This document shows, one piece after another, positions 62,535 to 64,000 of a DNA stretch of 64,000 nucleotides; the stretch's first letter is position 1; each line of letters begins with the position of its first letter. Where the stretch lies: positions 79,501-143,500 of the forward strand of contig NC_020188.1 of the NCBI RefSeq assembly GCF_000315915.1, written 5' to 3'. The notes beneath the pieces are model-generated. The model made no database searches. It was not told the origin of the DNA and saw only the letters and a program-made list of their open reading frames with translations. The DNA comes from Henningerozyma blattae CBS 6284. Taxonomy: Eukaryota > Ascomycota > Saccharomycetes > Saccharomycetales > Saccharomycetaceae. The position numbers were made by a program, and so were the translations under genes.

Positions 62535-63918
62535 TAGAAAAATTCCGTTTTTGATATTATGTTAAAATGAACGATTATTTCAACTTATTAATGTGCTTGT
62601 ATCCTGAAATTTTCCATACATAAACTTCATTTATTTTTCTATATGTCATGGCAACATTGTCTTTTTTTTATACCTTTTTGATGATTGACTCGACGAATAT
62701 CTACAACTGTGTCGATAATGAAATCATGGAATAATACTTAAGAGTAATCTTTCAATATTTGGAATATTTGGCTCATTATATTTTTGATTTATCAATCAGA
62801 TTTACAGTGGATAATATAGTTTTTTAATTAGATAGTGTTATATTACTCTAAAGGCAATGACAATTAGGACCTCCATATTTTTGCTTTGATTCTACAGAAT
62901 TATTATTCAAAATTGAACAGAGAACTAGGAATGAATCAATACCCTTTATTTAAGGTTAATTATATTCTTAAAATTACTTTTATACAACTTGAATTATTTA
63001 ATATTTTCTTAAATATCTTCAATATAGGGGTTTTGAGTTTTTTTGAGTTCTGTATGAAAAATCTCAAAAAAGAAAAAAAGAAAAAACTTAGAATAGCAAA
63101 AAAATATTAGTACTGTATATTTTATCTGTGTTAAGTAAACAAGTAAATCAGAACATTAATAATCTGTTCCATTAATTGTAGTGATATGGTTTATAATAAT
63201 AGAAAGTAATAAACGTTAGATTCATACTAGATGTACTGAATTTAAAAATTTAAATTCTTAAGTTGTTAATACTAAATGTCATATTTAATATACTCTACGA
63301 TATCTTTTAGCAGGCATAGCGTTCTGAATAATATCTCAAGTGGTCTATGAAAGAAGGATACTCCACTTTTCTATTTTGATTAGCCTAATAAACTTAAATA
63401 AGACATATAGAATTTGTGACATATAAAACTACAAATAATTAACTGCTAGCTAATTATACTATAAACTGTGATTGTAACTTACATACTTTATAGAGATGCC
63501 ATCAAGGTATCCTTATTGTAAATATCCGCCAATGAAACGATTAGCACGTGAATTAGAAAATTTTCTACGGAGCGCGAAATCTTGAAACAAAGCAGTTCGA
63601 CCGAAGACAGATTTTTAGCAACAATGATCGCCAATAGATTTTAATACCTGGGCTTAAATGTAAAATTTTAGCACTCTCCGAATATAACGACAATTTGTAT
63701 AAATCACAAGTGCTTCTAATTTATTGAACCTGAACGAGTGGCAAGCCTTTTTTTATAATTTTTACTGGGCGAGCAGTAAAATCAACATCTAGCGTGAACA
63801 CAGATTCTCCACTAAAATTTTACCAAGCAGCTAAGCATTAGTAGAAAAAAAATTATTCATTATCATACTTATAATTTGTTTCTGATAGTAACCACCATTT
63901 AAGATTTGCGGATACGTA
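62535..63918. other. Intergenic FLO8 to YBL081W homologue
   Basis: 1.38 kb of AT-rich sequence with no supported gene; the 74-codon frame at 62886-63110 is Leu/Phe/Lys low complexity. CACGTG (63545-63550) and CGCGAAA (63573-63579, SCB-like) lie about 340-375 bases upstream of the next start codon. Confidence 0.5.
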
Positions 63919-64000
63919 ATGCCTGGAAAAATTAAGCCTGTTGCATATTTATCTCAAAATGAAGATATGGATAAGTACTTCCACGAGTATCAGTCATTAA
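63919..64000 (+). CDS. N-terminus of a YBL081W homologue (cut by window end)
   Basis: The first 27 codons read MPGKIKPVAYLSQNEDMDKY, then FHEYQSL, and run off the window. They match the start of S. cerevisiae YBL081W as I remember it (MPGQIISIPFLSQNEDMDKY). That gene encodes an Asn-rich protein of unknown function. Position also fits, since YBL081W is next to ALG3 (YBL082C). Only the start is visible, so nothing can be said about the rest. Confidence 0.8.
   Translation, partial: MPGKIKPVAYLSQNEDMDKYFHEYQSL

Overview
The window is chromosomal DNA from an AT-rich budding yeast of the Saccharomycetaceae. It holds 16 recognisable nuclear genes. Introns are rare and short, with GTATGT-type donors and TACTAAC branch points. 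The gene order can be read against Saccharomyces cerevisiae, recalled here from memory. The order interleaves two pairs of S. cerevisiae blocks that descend from the whole-genome duplication (WGD). Some genes expected between them are missing (TEP1, CIA2, LSM4, TMN3, SPR6). That fits one of two sister tracks in a post-WGD species that sorted its duplicates independently of S. cerevisiae. Vanderwaltozyma, Tetrapisispora, Kazachstania and Naumovozyma are candidates, but I cannot name the species.

Layout. 0-13 kb: a small GPI-type wall protein, then FYV6 (splicing), NDT80 (meiotic master regulator), KRE33 (rRNA/tRNA cytidine acetyltransferase), TOM22 (mitochondrial import), CPT1 (phospholipid synthesis, spliced), NRK1 (NAD salvage, with an intron inside its P-loop) and LSM12. 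These interleave the YNL127-133 and YHR121-124 regions. 13-26 kb: FAR11 (STRIPAK) next to TEL1 (checkpoint kinase), where the colinearity jumps to another ancestral block. 26-37 kb: RPL23 (spliced), SLX8, a BOI1/BOI2 protein and CDC27, interleaving YBL084-088 with YER114-117. 37-48 kb: a gene-poor island holding one large Ser-rich adhesin-like gene. It has four CGP-type Cys modules and 14 nested repeat units. Its GPI-anchor signal lies in a different frame from the body of the protein. 48-64 kb: SWI4, KAP123, ALG3, FLO8 and the first codons of a YBL081W homologue.

Several promoters carry legible regulatory logic that matches their gene. NDT80 has a URS1 core next to a mid-sporulation element. 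KRE33 has a tandem PAC, and KAP123 has RRPE plus PAC, the ribosome-biogenesis signature. SWI4 has two MCBs, an SCB-like site and a perfect Mcm1 site. RPL23 has a Cbf1-type box and a Rap1-like site.

The features most worth a second look are the adhesin with its out-of-frame GPI signal, the NRK1 P-loop intron, the SWI4 and NDT80 promoter modules, a 23-bp inverted repeat in the 5-kb gene desert, and the greatly expanded FLO8.
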